Positions 51,277-61,257 are shown, numbered from the stretch's first letter. The stretch: DNA of 64,000 nucleotides from Mucilaginibacter defluvii (GCF_039543225.1 NZ_BAABJI010000004.1:372001-436000); one strand, 5' to 3'. Notes: a model not told the origin generated them from the sequence alone. Made by a program: numbers and translations.

Positions 51277-52989
51277 CTATTCCACCACGAAAGTTATAAA
51301 GCCACTGTTACGGTTTCCGTTGAAAGGTGTTGTGTGTAAGGAGAAAAGCATATCGTACCGCCCTTTTTTTGACGGTGCTTTTACCGTAAAGGCAAAGTGC
51401 GCGTTGCGCCCCGGCTTAATTTGCAACTTATTAAAGCTATTGTCAGCCACCTGAACATCCACTTCCTGCTTACCATCAAAAAAACAGGCTTCTAAAATTA
51501 CCTTTTGTTTGATGCCGGTATTGCTGAAACTGATAGGGTATTGGTACGGATTAGTAATTGTTAAGTTAAACGTATGTGCCTGCCCCGGTTTCAGCGTCAG
51601 CTTTTTTTCGTTCGTGGTAATGGTTACACGCTGATAGGTACGCAGGCTGTCAATCCATCCTGTATACCACTTGCCTGTGGCGGTGCTAATGGTATCGGTA
51701 GTGGCATTATCGGGTTCGCGGGCTACATAAAACACACGTTTGTTTTGCACGCTGTCTTCCAGCGGCCATATTTCAAACTGCGTAAGGCGGTAGTAACGCG
51801 AATCGTACGAGAAGCATTTAAGCGTATTATTATAATAGCAATACTTGGCGGGTAACTGAAAGCCATCATTCATTACCACCCAGCTATCGCCTGCCTTTTG
51901 CTTGATGGTATGCGCCCAATCCTTGTACCCAAAGAATTTTTTGATAGCCTGCACCTGCTTTACCGGAGCGGGTTGTGCTATTACCAGCAGGCGAATTACC
52001 GCGATGATTATAATATTAGCTACCGCCAGTTGTTGCAGCCATTTGGGTGGGGTGGTGACGGATAACTGCGCACTTAGCCAGGTCAGCAGGGCGGCAAAGG
52101 CGATGATAGTCCATTGCGGTTGTACCTCGCCGCGCAGTGAAGTAAATAGAAAAAAGAGGATAGTCCCTATAAAATTCACCTTTAATACACGTGTGAAGTT
52201 ATCCGAAGCGCGCAGGGCGAATCCTCTATAAAACAACAGCCACCCGGTTAATACACCCGCCATTAACACCTGTGACAGCATATAAAAAAAAGTGTAATCA
52301 AACCGGTAGGTTTTCTCAGAACGATCGGCCAGGTGGTAGGCTACCGAGGGGTAGTTATGGTTGATCTGCCATAAAATGTGTGGTGTATACAAAGCCAGCG
52401 CCATCAAAGCTATCAGCCAGAAAGTGCCGCGCTTTAGTATTTTAATATCGGCCAGTATGGTAAAGCCAACCAATAATATCCCATGATATTTACTGTACAA
52501 TAGTCCTGCTAAAATAATACCCAGTAACACCGCTTGCGGCCAGGTGTCTTTTTGCAGATAGCGCTGGTAAACGTAAAAAAATAAGGCGGTAAAAAACAGC
52601 AGCGGCCCGTCGGGCGTGGTGATAAAGCCGTAGATGTGCAGGGTAAACATACCGCCGGCTACCAGTATAAACCACCTGGCTGATGCGCCGCAGCGTTCGG
52701 CCGTTTTCCATAACAAAAACAGCGAAGCCGTGCTCGAAAATATATTGATAAAACGCAGGCCGAGCTCATTGTGCATCAGCAAATCGCCGGCACGGATAAA
52801 CAGCGCCACAATTGGCGGATGGTCGAAGTAGCCCCAGTCTAAAAACCTGGAATAAAGCCAATAATAGGCCTCATCGCTGTGCAGCTCAAGCGTACAGGCT
52901 TGTATAATGTTAAACAGCGTCCACACGGCCAGGAACGAGCCGATATACCTGTCGCTGTTTTTAGCGTATGTGTTTTTTATAGATAACAT
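51277..52989 (-). CDS. GT39-family (ArnT-like) membrane glycosyltransferase
   Basis: A 570-residue polytopic membrane protein. The N-terminal ACTLELHSDEAYYWLYSRFLDWGYFDHPPIVALFIR carries the acidic DE and DHPP signatures of the GT39/PMT and ArnT family (GT-C fold), which move sugars from polyprenyl-phosphate donors to lipid A, proteins or other acceptors. About eleven transmembrane helices are followed by a C-terminal soluble beta-rich domain (about 430-570) with KLTLKPGQAHTFNLTITNPYQYP. The substrate is unknown. It starts the minus-strand group of barrels. Confidence 0.85.
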   Translation of the reverse strand: MLSIKNTYAKNSDRYIGSFLAVWTLFNIIQACTLELHSDEAYYWLYSRFLDWGYFDHPPIVALFIRAGDLLMHNELGLRFINIFSSTASLFLLWKTAERCGASARWFILVAGGMFTLHIYGFITTPDGPLLFFTALFFYVYQRYLQKDTWPQAVLLGIILAGLLYSKYHGILLVGFTILADIKILKRGTFWLIALMALALYTPHILWQINHNYPSVAYHLADRSEKTYRFDYTFFYMLSQVLMAGVLTGWLLFYRGFALRASDNFTRVLKVNFIGTILFFLFTSLRGEVQPQWTIIAFAALLTWLSAQLSVTTPPKWLQQLAVANIIIIAVIRLLVIAQPAPVKQVQAIKKFFGYKDWAHTIKQKAGDSWVVMNDGFQLPAKYCYYNNTLKCFSYDSRYYRLTQFEIWPLEDSVQNKRVFYVAREPDNATTDTISTATGKWYTGWIDSLRTYQRVTITTNEKKLTLKPGQAHTFNLTITNPYQYPISFSNTGIKQKVILEACFFDGKQEVDVQVADNSFNKLQIKPGRNAHFAFTVKAPSKKGRYDMLFSLHTTPFNGNRNSGFITFVVE

Positions 52990-53102
52990 TAAGTTTTGTA
53001 AAGGTAAACTTAATACGGTTAAGTTTATTTTATGACAGGATAAAGAGATTCCTGTTAAGGATAAATAATAATTTAGGCCTTTTAACCACCAACAATTTAA
53101 CT

Positions 53103-53573
53103 ATGATAAAAGCGATAGAAATATTGCAAAAACCCCGTTTGCAGCTGCTGCAATTAATTGATTCGCTCGACATTCACTTGCTGAACGAAGTACCGGCCGG
53201 TTTTAACAACAATATTGCCTGGAACCTGGGCCACATTGTTGCCGCTCAACAAGGCGTTTGTTACCTGCGCGCCGGGCTGCCAATGCGCATCAGTGAGGAT
53301 TTGTATGAGCTTTATAAACCCGGCAGCCGCCCCGAAAAATTCATCAGCGAAGCTGAAATAAAAGAGATCCGCGGCTTGTTTACCGCTACATTAACGCAAT
53401 TAGAGCAGGACTACACTGAGGGCTTATTCGGCAATTATACCCCATGGATAACCCGCTACGGCGTGGAGATAAAAAGTATTGATGATGCCATCAGTTTTTT
53501 GCCGTTTCATGATGGCCTGCATCATGGCTACATTTTAGCGCAGCGCCGTGCATTGCTGGGCAGGCAGCTTTAA
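53103..53573 (+). CDS. DinB-family protein
   Basis: A 156-residue DinB/YfiT-like four-helix protein. Likely metal-site histidines are NIAWNLGHIVAAQQ (first helix pair) and LPFHDGLHHGYILAQRRAL at the C-terminus, the typical positions in this superfamily. It precedes two photolyase-type genes on the same strand (97-base gap), which suggests but does not prove a link to DNA damage; the name DinB comes from damage-inducible expression in Bacillus. Enzymatic activity unknown. Confidence 0.9.
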   Translation: MIKAIEILQKPRLQLLQLIDSLDIHLLNEVPAGFNNNIAWNLGHIVAAQQGVCYLRAGLPMRISEDLYELYKPGSRPEKFISEAEIKEIRGLFTATLTQLEQDYTEGLFGNYTPWITRYGVEIKSIDDAISFLPFHDGLHHGYILAQRRALLGRQL

Positions 53574-53669
53574 TGTTGATGGGGTGTCAAATATTACCCA
53601 TGCAATAAAAAACATAGGTAAATATTTTGCATTTTTGTGATACTGAGGTAGGTTGTTGTTCTGATAACT

Positions 53670-54974
53670 ATGAGTGAACGGATTATACTGGTTTGGTTTA
53701 GAAATGATTTGCGTGTGCATGATAACGAGATTTTGTTAGAAGCTACTCGCAAAGCCGATAAAGTATTGCCCGTTTACTGTTTCGATCCCGTTTATTTTAC
53801 GCCTGATGAGCACGGCCGTTTAAAAACCGGAAGCTTCCGTGCCCGGTTTCTGCTGCAATCGGTAGCTAACCTGCGCGATAACCTGCGTAAGCTTGGGGGC
53901 GAATTATTGATGCGCTGCGGCAACCCGGCTGAGATCATCCCGCAATTAGCTGCCGAATACCAGGTAAACGAGGTTTACCATCACCGCGAAGTAGCCTTTT
54001 TGGAAACCGGTATATCTGAAGAAGTGGAAGCCGCCCTATGGAAACAGAAACTTAACCTGAAACACTTTATCGGGCACACCTTATACCACAAAGAGGATTT
54101 GCCGTTCCCGATAAAAGATATTCCCGACAGTTTTTCGGTATTTAAAAAAAAGGTTGAGCGCGACAGCAGCGTAAGACCGGAAACCGATACGCCTGAAAAG
54201 ATCATTACCCCTGAAATTACGGATGCCGGTGAACTGCCCATGCTTACCGATCTGGGACTGGATGAACCGGTTGATGACCCGCGTGCAACGATAACTTTTG
54301 CCGGGGGCGAGTGTGCGGGTATCGCCGCGCTCGACGAATATTTTACTACAAACACACCTGTTAAAGCTAAAGCCGCGCGTAACCCGCAGGCGGCCGCCGA
54401 TAATACATCAAAACTATCGCCTTGGCTCGCCCTTGGCTGCCTGTCGCCGCGCAGGGTATATTTTGAAGTGGCCCGCCACGAAGGGCAAAGCAATAGTAAT
54501 CCGCTGATATTAGAGCTGCTTTGGCGCGATTACTTCCGCTTTATGTTTAAAAAGCACGGAAAGAAATTTTTTGATGCAGCTGGATTTAAGGCTGGTGCGC
54601 CCGAAACCACAGCGGAGCAGGATGCTTTATTTGCGCAATGGGCAAACGGCAATACTGGCGTGCCTTATGTTGACGCCGCCATGCATCAGCTCAACGCCAC
54701 AGGTTACATTAACAATTACGCCCGCCAAATAGTTGCCGGGTACCTGGTACGCGACCTGAAGGTTGACTGGACCCGCGGCGCGCTTTATTTTGAAGAAAAA
54801 CTGATCGATTATTCGCCGGCCAGCAACTGGGGTAACTGGGCATTTGTAGCCGGTGTAGGCAATGATCCGCGCGAGAACAAGAACTTTATTACCCGCCAGG
54901 TATCGCAGCTCGAAACCAAAAGCCCGTTTATTGACACCTGGCTGTCTGCGCAGGAAGCTGAACCAGCCGTTTAA
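53670..54974 (+). CDS. DASH-type cryptochrome
   Basis: A 434-residue cryptochrome/photolyase. The N-terminal DNA-photolyase domain (ILVWFRNDLRVHDNEIL, GELLMRCGNPAEI) binds an antenna pigment; the region LPFPIKDIPDSFSVFKKKVER is characteristic of the DASH group. The FAD domain includes LWRDYFRFMF, NATGYINNYARQIVAGYLVRDLKVDW and SNWGNWAFVAGVGNDPRENK. DASH cryptochromes repair cyclobutane dimers mainly in single-stranded DNA and may be light sensors. It lies with a DinB gene before and an Fe-S photolyase after. Confidence 0.92.
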   Translation: MSERIILVWFRNDLRVHDNEILLEATRKADKVLPVYCFDPVYFTPDEHGRLKTGSFRARFLLQSVANLRDNLRKLGGELLMRCGNPAEIIPQLAAEYQVNEVYHHREVAFLETGISEEVEAALWKQKLNLKHFIGHTLYHKEDLPFPIKDIPDSFSVFKKKVERDSSVRPETDTPEKIITPEITDAGELPMLTDLGLDEPVDDPRATITFAGGECAGIAALDEYFTTNTPVKAKAARNPQAAADNTSKLSPWLALGCLSPRRVYFEVARHEGQSNSNPLILELLWRDYFRFMFKKHGKKFFDAAGFKAGAPETTAEQDALFAQWANGNTGVPYVDAAMHQLNATGYINNYARQIVAGYLVRDLKVDWTRGALYFEEKLIDYSPASNWGNWAFVAGVGNDPRENKNFITRQVSQLETKSPFIDTWLSAQEAEPAV

Positions 54975-55047
54975 TGTTTCCGCTATTTTAAACCAATCTG
55001 CATAACGCTTTTTTAAAACCCTGCTTTGAATGCGCTGTTGAAGTTGC

Positions 55048-56580
55048 ATGGGCAAAACGCTGCGTTTAATTCTTGGCGATCAACTTAATAGCACTCACAG
55101 CTGGTTTAAAAAGGTTGACGAAGATGTGGTTTACGTGATGATGGAAGTAATGCAGGAGCAGGAGTATGTAATGCACCATGTGCAAAAAATACTGGCCTTT
55201 TTTGCTGCCATGCGCAACTTTGCCCATCAGCTTACCAAAAAGGGGCACGAGGTAATTTACCTCAATCTTGATGATAAACATAACACGCAAACCATTGAGG
55301 GAAACATCAAACGTATAATTACGGAAGAAAAGATAGAACGCTTTGAATACCTGCTGCCCGACGAGTATAGGTTGGATGAACAGTTAAAGCAAATATGCAA
55401 TAAGCTGAAAATAGAGACATCATCAACCGATACCGAGCATTTTTTTACTACCCGACACGAGGTTAAAGAGTTTTTTGGCGACAAGAATTTTTTAATGGAG
55501 AATTTTTACCGCAGCATGCGTGTAAAACACCAGGTACTGATGCAAGGCAGCAAACCACTCGGCAACAAGTGGAACTTTGACCACGAGAACCGGAAAAAAT
55601 ACGATGGTAAATTGCCTTTGGTGCCGGCCATCGAGTTTAACCACGATGTATCGGCGCTTAAGGAAATGATCGATGCCAAAAAGGTAAAATACTTTGGCGA
55701 GGTTGATGAAAAGCATTTCCCATGGCCGTTGAGCAGAAAGGAAGCGATTAAGCTGATCGATTATTTTTGTGAGCACCTGTTGCCGCACTTCGGTACATAT
55801 GAGGATGCCATGCTGCAGCAGCATATCAGCTTATTCCACTCGCGCATCTCCTTCGCGCAAAATTCAAAAATGATCGCGCCTCATGAGATCATAGGTAAGG
55901 TTTTGGCCCATTACGATAAAAACAAGCACGAAATAACCCTGGCGCAGGTTGAAGGTTATACCCGCCAGATATTGGGCTGGCGCGAATTTATGCGCGGCGT
56001 ATACTGGGCTAAAATGCCGGAATTTGCCACGCTCAATTTTTTTGATCACCGCGGCGAGCTGCCCGAATGGTTTTGGACGGGTAAAACAAAAATGAACTGC
56101 CTGAGCAAATGCATCGGCCAATCGCTGAACAACGCCTGGGCGCACCACATACAGCGGTTAATGGTTATTGGCAACTTCGCGCTGCTTGCCGGACTAAACC
56201 CCGACGAGGTTGACGCCTGGTACCTGGGTATTTATATTGATGCGATTGAATGGGTGGAGATCACCAATACGCGTGGCATGAGCCAGTTTGCTGACGGGGG
56301 TATTATCGCGTCAAAACCCTATGTGTCATCAGCAGCCTACATTAATAAAATGAGCGATTACTGCGGCAGTTGTTACTATGATTACAAAAAGAAAACCGGC
56401 GATAAAGCGTGCCCTTATAACAGCTTGTACTGGGACTTTTTTTACCGTAATGCCGATAAGCTTGAGGGTAATCATCGTATAGGGATGATGTACAACATCC
56501 TCAAAAAAATGAACAGGGACGAAATAAACGAAATAAATAAGCAGGCCGGTATATACCTCGATGCAATAAATGAGTTATAG
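55048..56580 (+). CDS. Iron-sulfur bacterial (6-4) photolyase/cryptochrome (FeS-BCP, PhrB-like)
   Basis: A 510-residue protein of the prokaryotic (6-4) photolyase group. The start LRLILGDQLNSTHSWF is the family signature. The four [4Fe-4S] ligands are Cys351 (KMNCLSK), Cys439, Cys442 (DYCGSCY) and Cys455 (KACPYN), matching the spacing of Agrobacterium PhrB (350, 438, 441, 454). TRGMSQFADGG lines the FAD pocket. It should repair (6-4) photoproducts with blue light. The 73-base gap from the DASH gene suggests cotranscription, so the operon covers two lesion types. Confidence 0.94.
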   Translation: MGKTLRLILGDQLNSTHSWFKKVDEDVVYVMMEVMQEQEYVMHHVQKILAFFAAMRNFAHQLTKKGHEVIYLNLDDKHNTQTIEGNIKRIITEEKIERFEYLLPDEYRLDEQLKQICNKLKIETSSTDTEHFFTTRHEVKEFFGDKNFLMENFYRSMRVKHQVLMQGSKPLGNKWNFDHENRKKYDGKLPLVPAIEFNHDVSALKEMIDAKKVKYFGEVDEKHFPWPLSRKEAIKLIDYFCEHLLPHFGTYEDAMLQQHISLFHSRISFAQNSKMIAPHEIIGKVLAHYDKNKHEITLAQVEGYTRQILGWREFMRGVYWAKMPEFATLNFFDHRGELPEWFWTGKTKMNCLSKCIGQSLNNAWAHHIQRLMVIGNFALLAGLNPDEVDAWYLGIYIDAIEWVEITNTRGMSQFADGGIIASKPYVSSAAYINKMSDYCGSCYYDYKKKTGDKACPYNSLYWDFFYRNADKLEGNHRIGMMYNILKKMNRDEINEINKQAGIYLDAINEL

Positions 56581-56660
56581 TTATAAACATTACTATGTTG
56601 GTAACTGTTAAATCATTTTTTAGAATACGGTTCTGTTAAGCGTATCATTTACAAATAAAA

Positions 56661-56693
56661 TTGAAAGTTTGTAATACGTTATGTTTACTTTTG
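56661..56693 (+). promoter_or_regulatory. Promoter of the sucA-sucB operon
   Basis: TTG at 56661-56663 and a perfect TACTTTTG at 56686-56693, 22 bases apart, match the Bacteroidota consensus. Predicted leader about 20 bases. Confidence 0.6.
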
Positions 56694-56717
56694 CACTGAT
56701 TTTACATACAATTCACC

Positions 56718-59522
56718 ATGAGTGACCTTGACTATATAAACAGCGGGAACGCTTCATACATCGATTCTTTATACGAAAGTTATAAACAAGACCCGGAATC
56801 AGTCGATTTCGGATGGCAAAAATTCTTCGAAGGCTTTGATTTTGGTAAGGATGCCCCGGCTCAACAGGCTGTTGCTGCAGATACGCCAGAGCATTTTCTG
56901 AAAGAAATTAACGTATTGAACATGATCAACGGGTATCGTACACGCGGTCACCTGTTCTCAAAAACCAATCCGGTGCGCGAGCGTCGTAAGTATTTTCCGG
57001 GTAAAGAGCTTGAAACATTTGGTTTAAGCAATGCTGATCTGGACACGGTTTTCAACGCCGGTGTTGAAGTTGGCTTAGGTGCAGCCAAGCTGCGCGATAT
57101 TCATCAGTTGCTGGAAGATACCTATTGCGGCCCTATCGGTGCTGAGTATCGTTACATCCGTAATCCCATAAAAATAAACTGGTTTGAGCAGCGCATGGAA
57201 AAACAGCGCAACAAACCGGATTTTTCTGTTGACGATAAAAAGCACATTCTTAACAAACTTACCGAGGCGGTAATATTTGAAAACTTTTTGGGTACGAAAT
57301 TCCTGGGCCAGAAACGTTTTTCACTTGAGGGTGCCGAAGCTTTGATACCGGCCCTCGATTCGGTAATTCAAAAAGGCGCGCAAATAGGTATTGAGGAATT
57401 TATCATCGGTATGGCGCACCGTGGCCGTTTAAATGTACTGGCCAACATAATGGAGAAAACCTATAAAGAAATTTTCTCTGAATTTGAAGGTAAGAACTAT
57501 GATTCGGAATCACCATTTGGCGGCGACGTTAAATATCACCTCGGCTTTTCAACCGATATTGAGGCGGCTAATGGCAAAAAAGTTCATTTGAGCCTGTGCC
57601 CTAACCCATCGCACCTTGAAGCGGTTGACCCGGTTGTTGAAGGTTTGACCCGCTCAAAAATCGACTACAAATACAAAGGCGATTTCACCAAGATAGCGCC
57701 GATATTGATACATGGCGATGCCTCAATTGCCGGTCAGGGTATTGTGTATGAGGTATTGCAGATGGAGAAACTGGAAGGTTACCGCACCGGTGGTACCATT
57801 CACCTGGTTATCAACAACCAGATAGGCTTTACCACTAACTTTAAGGATGCCCGTTCAAGCACCTATTGTACCGATGTGGCCAAAACCGTGCTTTCGCCGG
57901 TGTTCCACGTAAATGGTGATGATGTTGAGGCTTTGACTTACGTAATCAATATGGCAATGGAATACCGCCAGGTTTTCCACGACGATGTGTTTATAGATAT
58001 ACTATGTTACCGCCGTTATGGCCATAACGAGAGTGATGAGCCTAAATTTACCCAGCCGGTGTTGTATAAGGCCATAGAGAAGCATCCAAACCCGCGCGAG
58101 GTGTATCTGAAAAAACTGATCGCCGAAGGCAGCGTTACTGAGCAATTTGCCAAGGATGACGAAAAGCAATTCCGTGCCCAATTGCAAAAGGAACTGGATG
58201 AGGTTAAGGCGCAGGACCGCTTTACTGACCAGTTGCCGATGTTTGCCGGTGCGTGGCAAGGATTACATTTGCCAACCGAAAAGGAGCTGATGCTGCCGGT
58301 TGACACATCAGTGCCTGAAGAAGATTTGCTGGAGATCGGTCGTGCGATTACTGAATTGCCTAAAGACAAGGAATTCTTTAAGAAGATAGAAAAGCTTTTT
58401 GAAGACCGTAATAAAATGGTTAACGAAACCCGCGTGTTCGATTGGGCAATGGGCGAGTTGCTGGCTTACGGATCGTTATTAAAAGAAGGTCACCCGGTAA
58501 GGCTGAGCGGAGAGGACGTTAAACGCGGTACTTTTTCGCACAGGCATGCGGTACTTACCCTTGCCGAGAGCGAGAACGAGTATACCCCACTGGAAACAGT
58601 AGCCGGTAATACGCCGTTTTATATCTACAACTCCCTGCTTTCTGAGTACGGTGTATTGGGTTTTGAATACGGTTATGCCCTGGCTAACCCTAAGGCCCTT
58701 ACTATTTGGGAAGCCCAGTTTGGCGATTTCTTTAACGGCGCACAGATCATTGTTGACCAGTATATCGCCAGTGCCGAAACTAAATGGCAACGCGGTAATG
58801 GTTTGGTGATGTTGCTGCCGCACGGTTACGAAGGTCAGGGCCCTGAGCACTCTTCAGCGCGTATAGAGCGCTTCTTGGAACTTTGCGCAGATAATAACAT
58901 ACAGGTAGCCAACTGTACTACCCCGGCCAACTTCTTCCATATACTGCGCCGCCAAATGAAACGCAGCTTCCGTAAGCCGCTGGTTATATTTACACCAAAG
59001 AGCCTGCTGCGTAGCCCTAAATGCGTATCGCCTATTGAGGAGTTCACCAAAGGCCGTTTCCACGAGTTGTATGATGACGAATGGGCTGATCCTAAAAAGG
59101 TAAAACGCGTACTGCTTTGTACCGGTAAAATATATTACGAACTGCTTGAAAAACAGCAAACCGATAACCGTAAGGATGTAGCTATTGTTAGGGTTGAACA
59201 ATTATACCCTACCCCGGTTCACCACATCCTGAAGATCAAACAAAAATACGCTAAAGCGAAGGAGTTTATCTGGGTACAGGAAGAACCTGAAAACATGGGC
59301 GGCTGGCCTTACATCTGCCGTAAATTCCACAACGACAGTGTATTCAACCTCCATGTTATCTCGCGTAACGAAGGCAGCAGTACCGCAACAGGTTATGCCA
59401 AGCAACACGCGGCGCAGCAGCTATACATCATTAACAAGGCATTTGAAACGCCGGGCGAAAAAGATGTAAAGAAAACCATCGACAAAACAACTAAGAAGAT
59501 GGCGGAGACCGGGGCGGATTGA
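56718..59522 (+). CDS. sucA: 2-oxoglutarate dehydrogenase E1 component
   Basis: SucA decarboxylates 2-oxoglutarate with thiamine diphosphate in the TCA cycle and passes the succinyl group to the lipoyl arm of E2. The 934 residues show the N-terminal E1 helix region (YINSGNASYIDSLYESYKQDPESVD), the active-site region GMAHRGRLNVLAN, HLSLCPNPSHLEAVDPVVEG, the ThDP motif GDASIAGQGIVYEVLQM to NNQIGFTT, and the C-terminal LMLPHGYEGQGPEHSSARIERFL. Length and order are standard. It is followed by sucB after a repeat-rich spacer. Assignment is firm. Confidence 0.98.
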   Translation: MSDLDYINSGNASYIDSLYESYKQDPESVDFGWQKFFEGFDFGKDAPAQQAVAADTPEHFLKEINVLNMINGYRTRGHLFSKTNPVRERRKYFPGKELETFGLSNADLDTVFNAGVEVGLGAAKLRDIHQLLEDTYCGPIGAEYRYIRNPIKINWFEQRMEKQRNKPDFSVDDKKHILNKLTEAVIFENFLGTKFLGQKRFSLEGAEALIPALDSVIQKGAQIGIEEFIIGMAHRGRLNVLANIMEKTYKEIFSEFEGKNYDSESPFGGDVKYHLGFSTDIEAANGKKVHLSLCPNPSHLEAVDPVVEGLTRSKIDYKYKGDFTKIAPILIHGDASIAGQGIVYEVLQMEKLEGYRTGGTIHLVINNQIGFTTNFKDARSSTYCTDVAKTVLSPVFHVNGDDVEALTYVINMAMEYRQVFHDDVFIDILCYRRYGHNESDEPKFTQPVLYKAIEKHPNPREVYLKKLIAEGSVTEQFAKDDEKQFRAQLQKELDEVKAQDRFTDQLPMFAGAWQGLHLPTEKELMLPVDTSVPEEDLLEIGRAITELPKDKEFFKKIEKLFEDRNKMVNETRVFDWAMGELLAYGSLLKEGHPVRLSGEDVKRGTFSHRHAVLTLAESENEYTPLETVAGNTPFYIYNSLLSEYGVLGFEYGYALANPKALTIWEAQFGDFFNGAQIIVDQYIASAETKWQRGNGLVMLLPHGYEGQGPEHSSARIERFLELCADNNIQVANCTTPANFFHILRRQMKRSFRKPLVIFTPKSLLRSPKCVSPIEEFTKGRFHELYDDEWADPKKVKRVLLCTGKIYYELLEKQQTDNRKDVAIVRVEQLYPTPVHHILKIKQKYAKAKEFIWVQEEPENMGGWPYICRKFHNDSVFNLHVISRNEGSSTATGYAKQHAAQQLYIINKAFETPGEKDVKKTIDKTTKKMAETGAD

Positions 59523-59652
59523 TATTTATAGGCGATAGTCCATGGACCATGGTCAATAGTAAAACTATTTTATGTACCATGGACTATTAACTTATACACT
59601 GAGAAAAGCATAAATCACCATGGGTATAAACCATGGACTATTGAGAAATAAA
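59523..59652. repeat. CCATGG-containing repeat cluster between sucA and sucB
   Basis: Five CCATGG palindromes lie at 59540, 59547, 59577, 59618 and 59631. Three of them sit in variants of the unit ACCATGGACTATT, in direct and inverted orientation (for example 59576-59588 and 59630-59642, with GATAGTCCATGG at 59535-59545 as the inverse). I recall similar CTATGGACCATGG spacers in Sphingobacteriales genomes. Confidence 0.65.
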
Positions 59653-59670
59653 ACAACTATAACTACTATC

Positions 59671-61257
59671 ATGAGTTTAGAAATAAAAGTTCCGCCGGTA
59701 GGCGAATCAATTACCGAAGTAACCCTGTCGAGCTGGATAAAAAAAGACGGCGACCAGGTAGCCATGGATGAAGTGATCGCCGAGTTAGAATCAGATAAAG
59801 CTACATTTGAGCTAACCGCCGAAAAAGCAGGAACTTTAAAAACTATTGCCGCCGAAGGCGATACGTTAGCCATCGGCGCTGTGGTGGCCAGTATTGAGGA
59901 TGGCGAAGGCGCAAGCGCTGCTTCCCCGGCTCCGGCTGATACTGATAAAGCCGACGAATCGGCGCCGTCTGCACCTGCGCAACAAGCGGAGGCACCTGCA
60001 CCGGCTGCTGAACCTGCACAAGGTGGCAGCACACTCGAAATAAAAGTTCCGCCGGTGGGCGAATCCATTACTGAGGTAACGCTTTCGCGCTGGTTGAAAA
60101 AGGATGGCGAAGCCGTTGAGATGGACGAAGCCATTGCCGAACTGGAATCAGACAAAGCTACATTTGAATTAACTGCCGAAAAAGCCGGTACACTAAAAAC
60201 CCTGGCTGCCGAAGGTGATACTTTACCGATAGGCACCGTTGTTGCCAGCATATCTGGCGGTGGTGCTTCGGCTCCTGCTCCTGCTCAAAAGGCAGAAGCT
60301 GCGCCATCTGCACCGGCGGCACCTGCTTCTGAGGCTTCAACACAAAAAACTTATGCTTCGGGCACTCCATCGCCTGCCGCAGGTAAAATACTGGCCGAAA
60401 AAGGCGTTGATCCGCAATTAGTAAGCGGAAGCGGCGTAGGTGGCCGTATTACTAAAGAGGATGCCCTGAACGCGCAAAAAGCTGCGCCTGCTCCGTCTAA
60501 AACCGAAAGTAAACCTGCTGCTTCAGCGCCTGCCGCTGCTCCTGCTGTAACCGGCGAACGTGGCGAGCGTCGCGAAAAGATGTCGTCGCTGCGCAAAACA
60601 GTTGCAAAACGTTTGGTTGCCGTTAAAAATGAAACCGCGATGCTTACCACCTTTAACGAGGTTGATATGTCGCCGATCATGGAGATCCGCAGTAAATACA
60701 AAGATAAATTTAAAGAAAAACACGGCGTTGGCTTAGGCTTTATGTCGTTCTTCACCAAGGCGGTTACCGAGGCGCTGAAAGACTGGCCTTCGGTTGGCGC
60801 ACGCATTGAGGGTGAAGAAATTGTTTACAGCAATTACGCTGATGTTTCTATCGCAGTATCTGCTCCTAAAGGCCTGGTTGTTCCGGTTATCCGTAACGCT
60901 GATAAACTGAGCCTGGCTGAAATTGAGAAAGAAGTTATCCGCTTAGCAGGTAAAGCCCGCGAAAACAAGCTGGGTATTGATGAAATGAGCGGTGGTACTT
61001 TTACTATCACCAACGGTGGTGTATTTGGTTCGATGATGTCGACCCCGATCATCAATTCGCCACAATCAGCCATCCTGGGTATGCACAATATTGTGGAGCG
61101 CCCTGTGGCTGTGAACGGCCAGGTGGTTATCCGCCCGATGATGTACTTAGCCCTGTCATACGATCACCGTATCATTGACGGGCGTGAGTCGGTAAGCTTC
61201 CTGGTGAGGGTTAAGCAATTGCTCGAAGATCCGGCAAGACTGCTATTGGGGGTATAA
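59671..61257 (+). CDS. sucB: 2-oxoglutarate dehydrogenase E2 component with two lipoyl domains
   Basis: SucB is the dihydrolipoyl succinyltransferase core of the complex. From the ATG at 59671 (MSLEIKVPP) it has 528 residues: two nearly identical lipoyl domains with ELESDKATFEL (lysines at about 43 and 164), each followed by an Ala/Pro/Ser-rich linker, an E1/E3-binding domain (TPSPAAGKILAEKGVD...GRITKEDAL), and a catalytic domain ending YDHRIIDGRESV with the active-site His and Asp. SucB often has only one lipoyl domain. The ATG at 59620 lies in the repeat and is rejected. Confidence 0.96.
   Translation: MSLEIKVPPVGESITEVTLSSWIKKDGDQVAMDEVIAELESDKATFELTAEKAGTLKTIAAEGDTLAIGAVVASIEDGEGASAASPAPADTDKADESAPSAPAQQAEAPAPAAEPAQGGSTLEIKVPPVGESITEVTLSRWLKKDGEAVEMDEAIAELESDKATFELTAEKAGTLKTLAAEGDTLPIGTVVASISGGGASAPAPAQKAEAAPSAPAAPASEASTQKTYASGTPSPAAGKILAEKGVDPQLVSGSGVGGRITKEDALNAQKAAPAPSKTESKPAASAPAAAPAVTGERGERREKMSSLRKTVAKRLVAVKNETAMLTTFNEVDMSPIMEIRSKYKDKFKEKHGVGLGFMSFFTKAVTEALKDWPSVGARIEGEEIVYSNYADVSIAVSAPKGLVVPVIRNADKLSLAEIEKEVIRLAGKARENKLGIDEMSGGTFTITNGGVFGSMMSTPIINSPQSAILGMHNIVERPVAVNGQVVIRPMMYLALSYDHRIIDGRESVSFLVRVKQLLEDPARLLLGV

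Noticed and set aside
59592..60251. 219-codon antisense ORF over sucB
   Set aside because: It mirrors the Ala/Pro/Ser-rich linkers and lipoyl domains; low-complexity Ser/Ala protein without start context.
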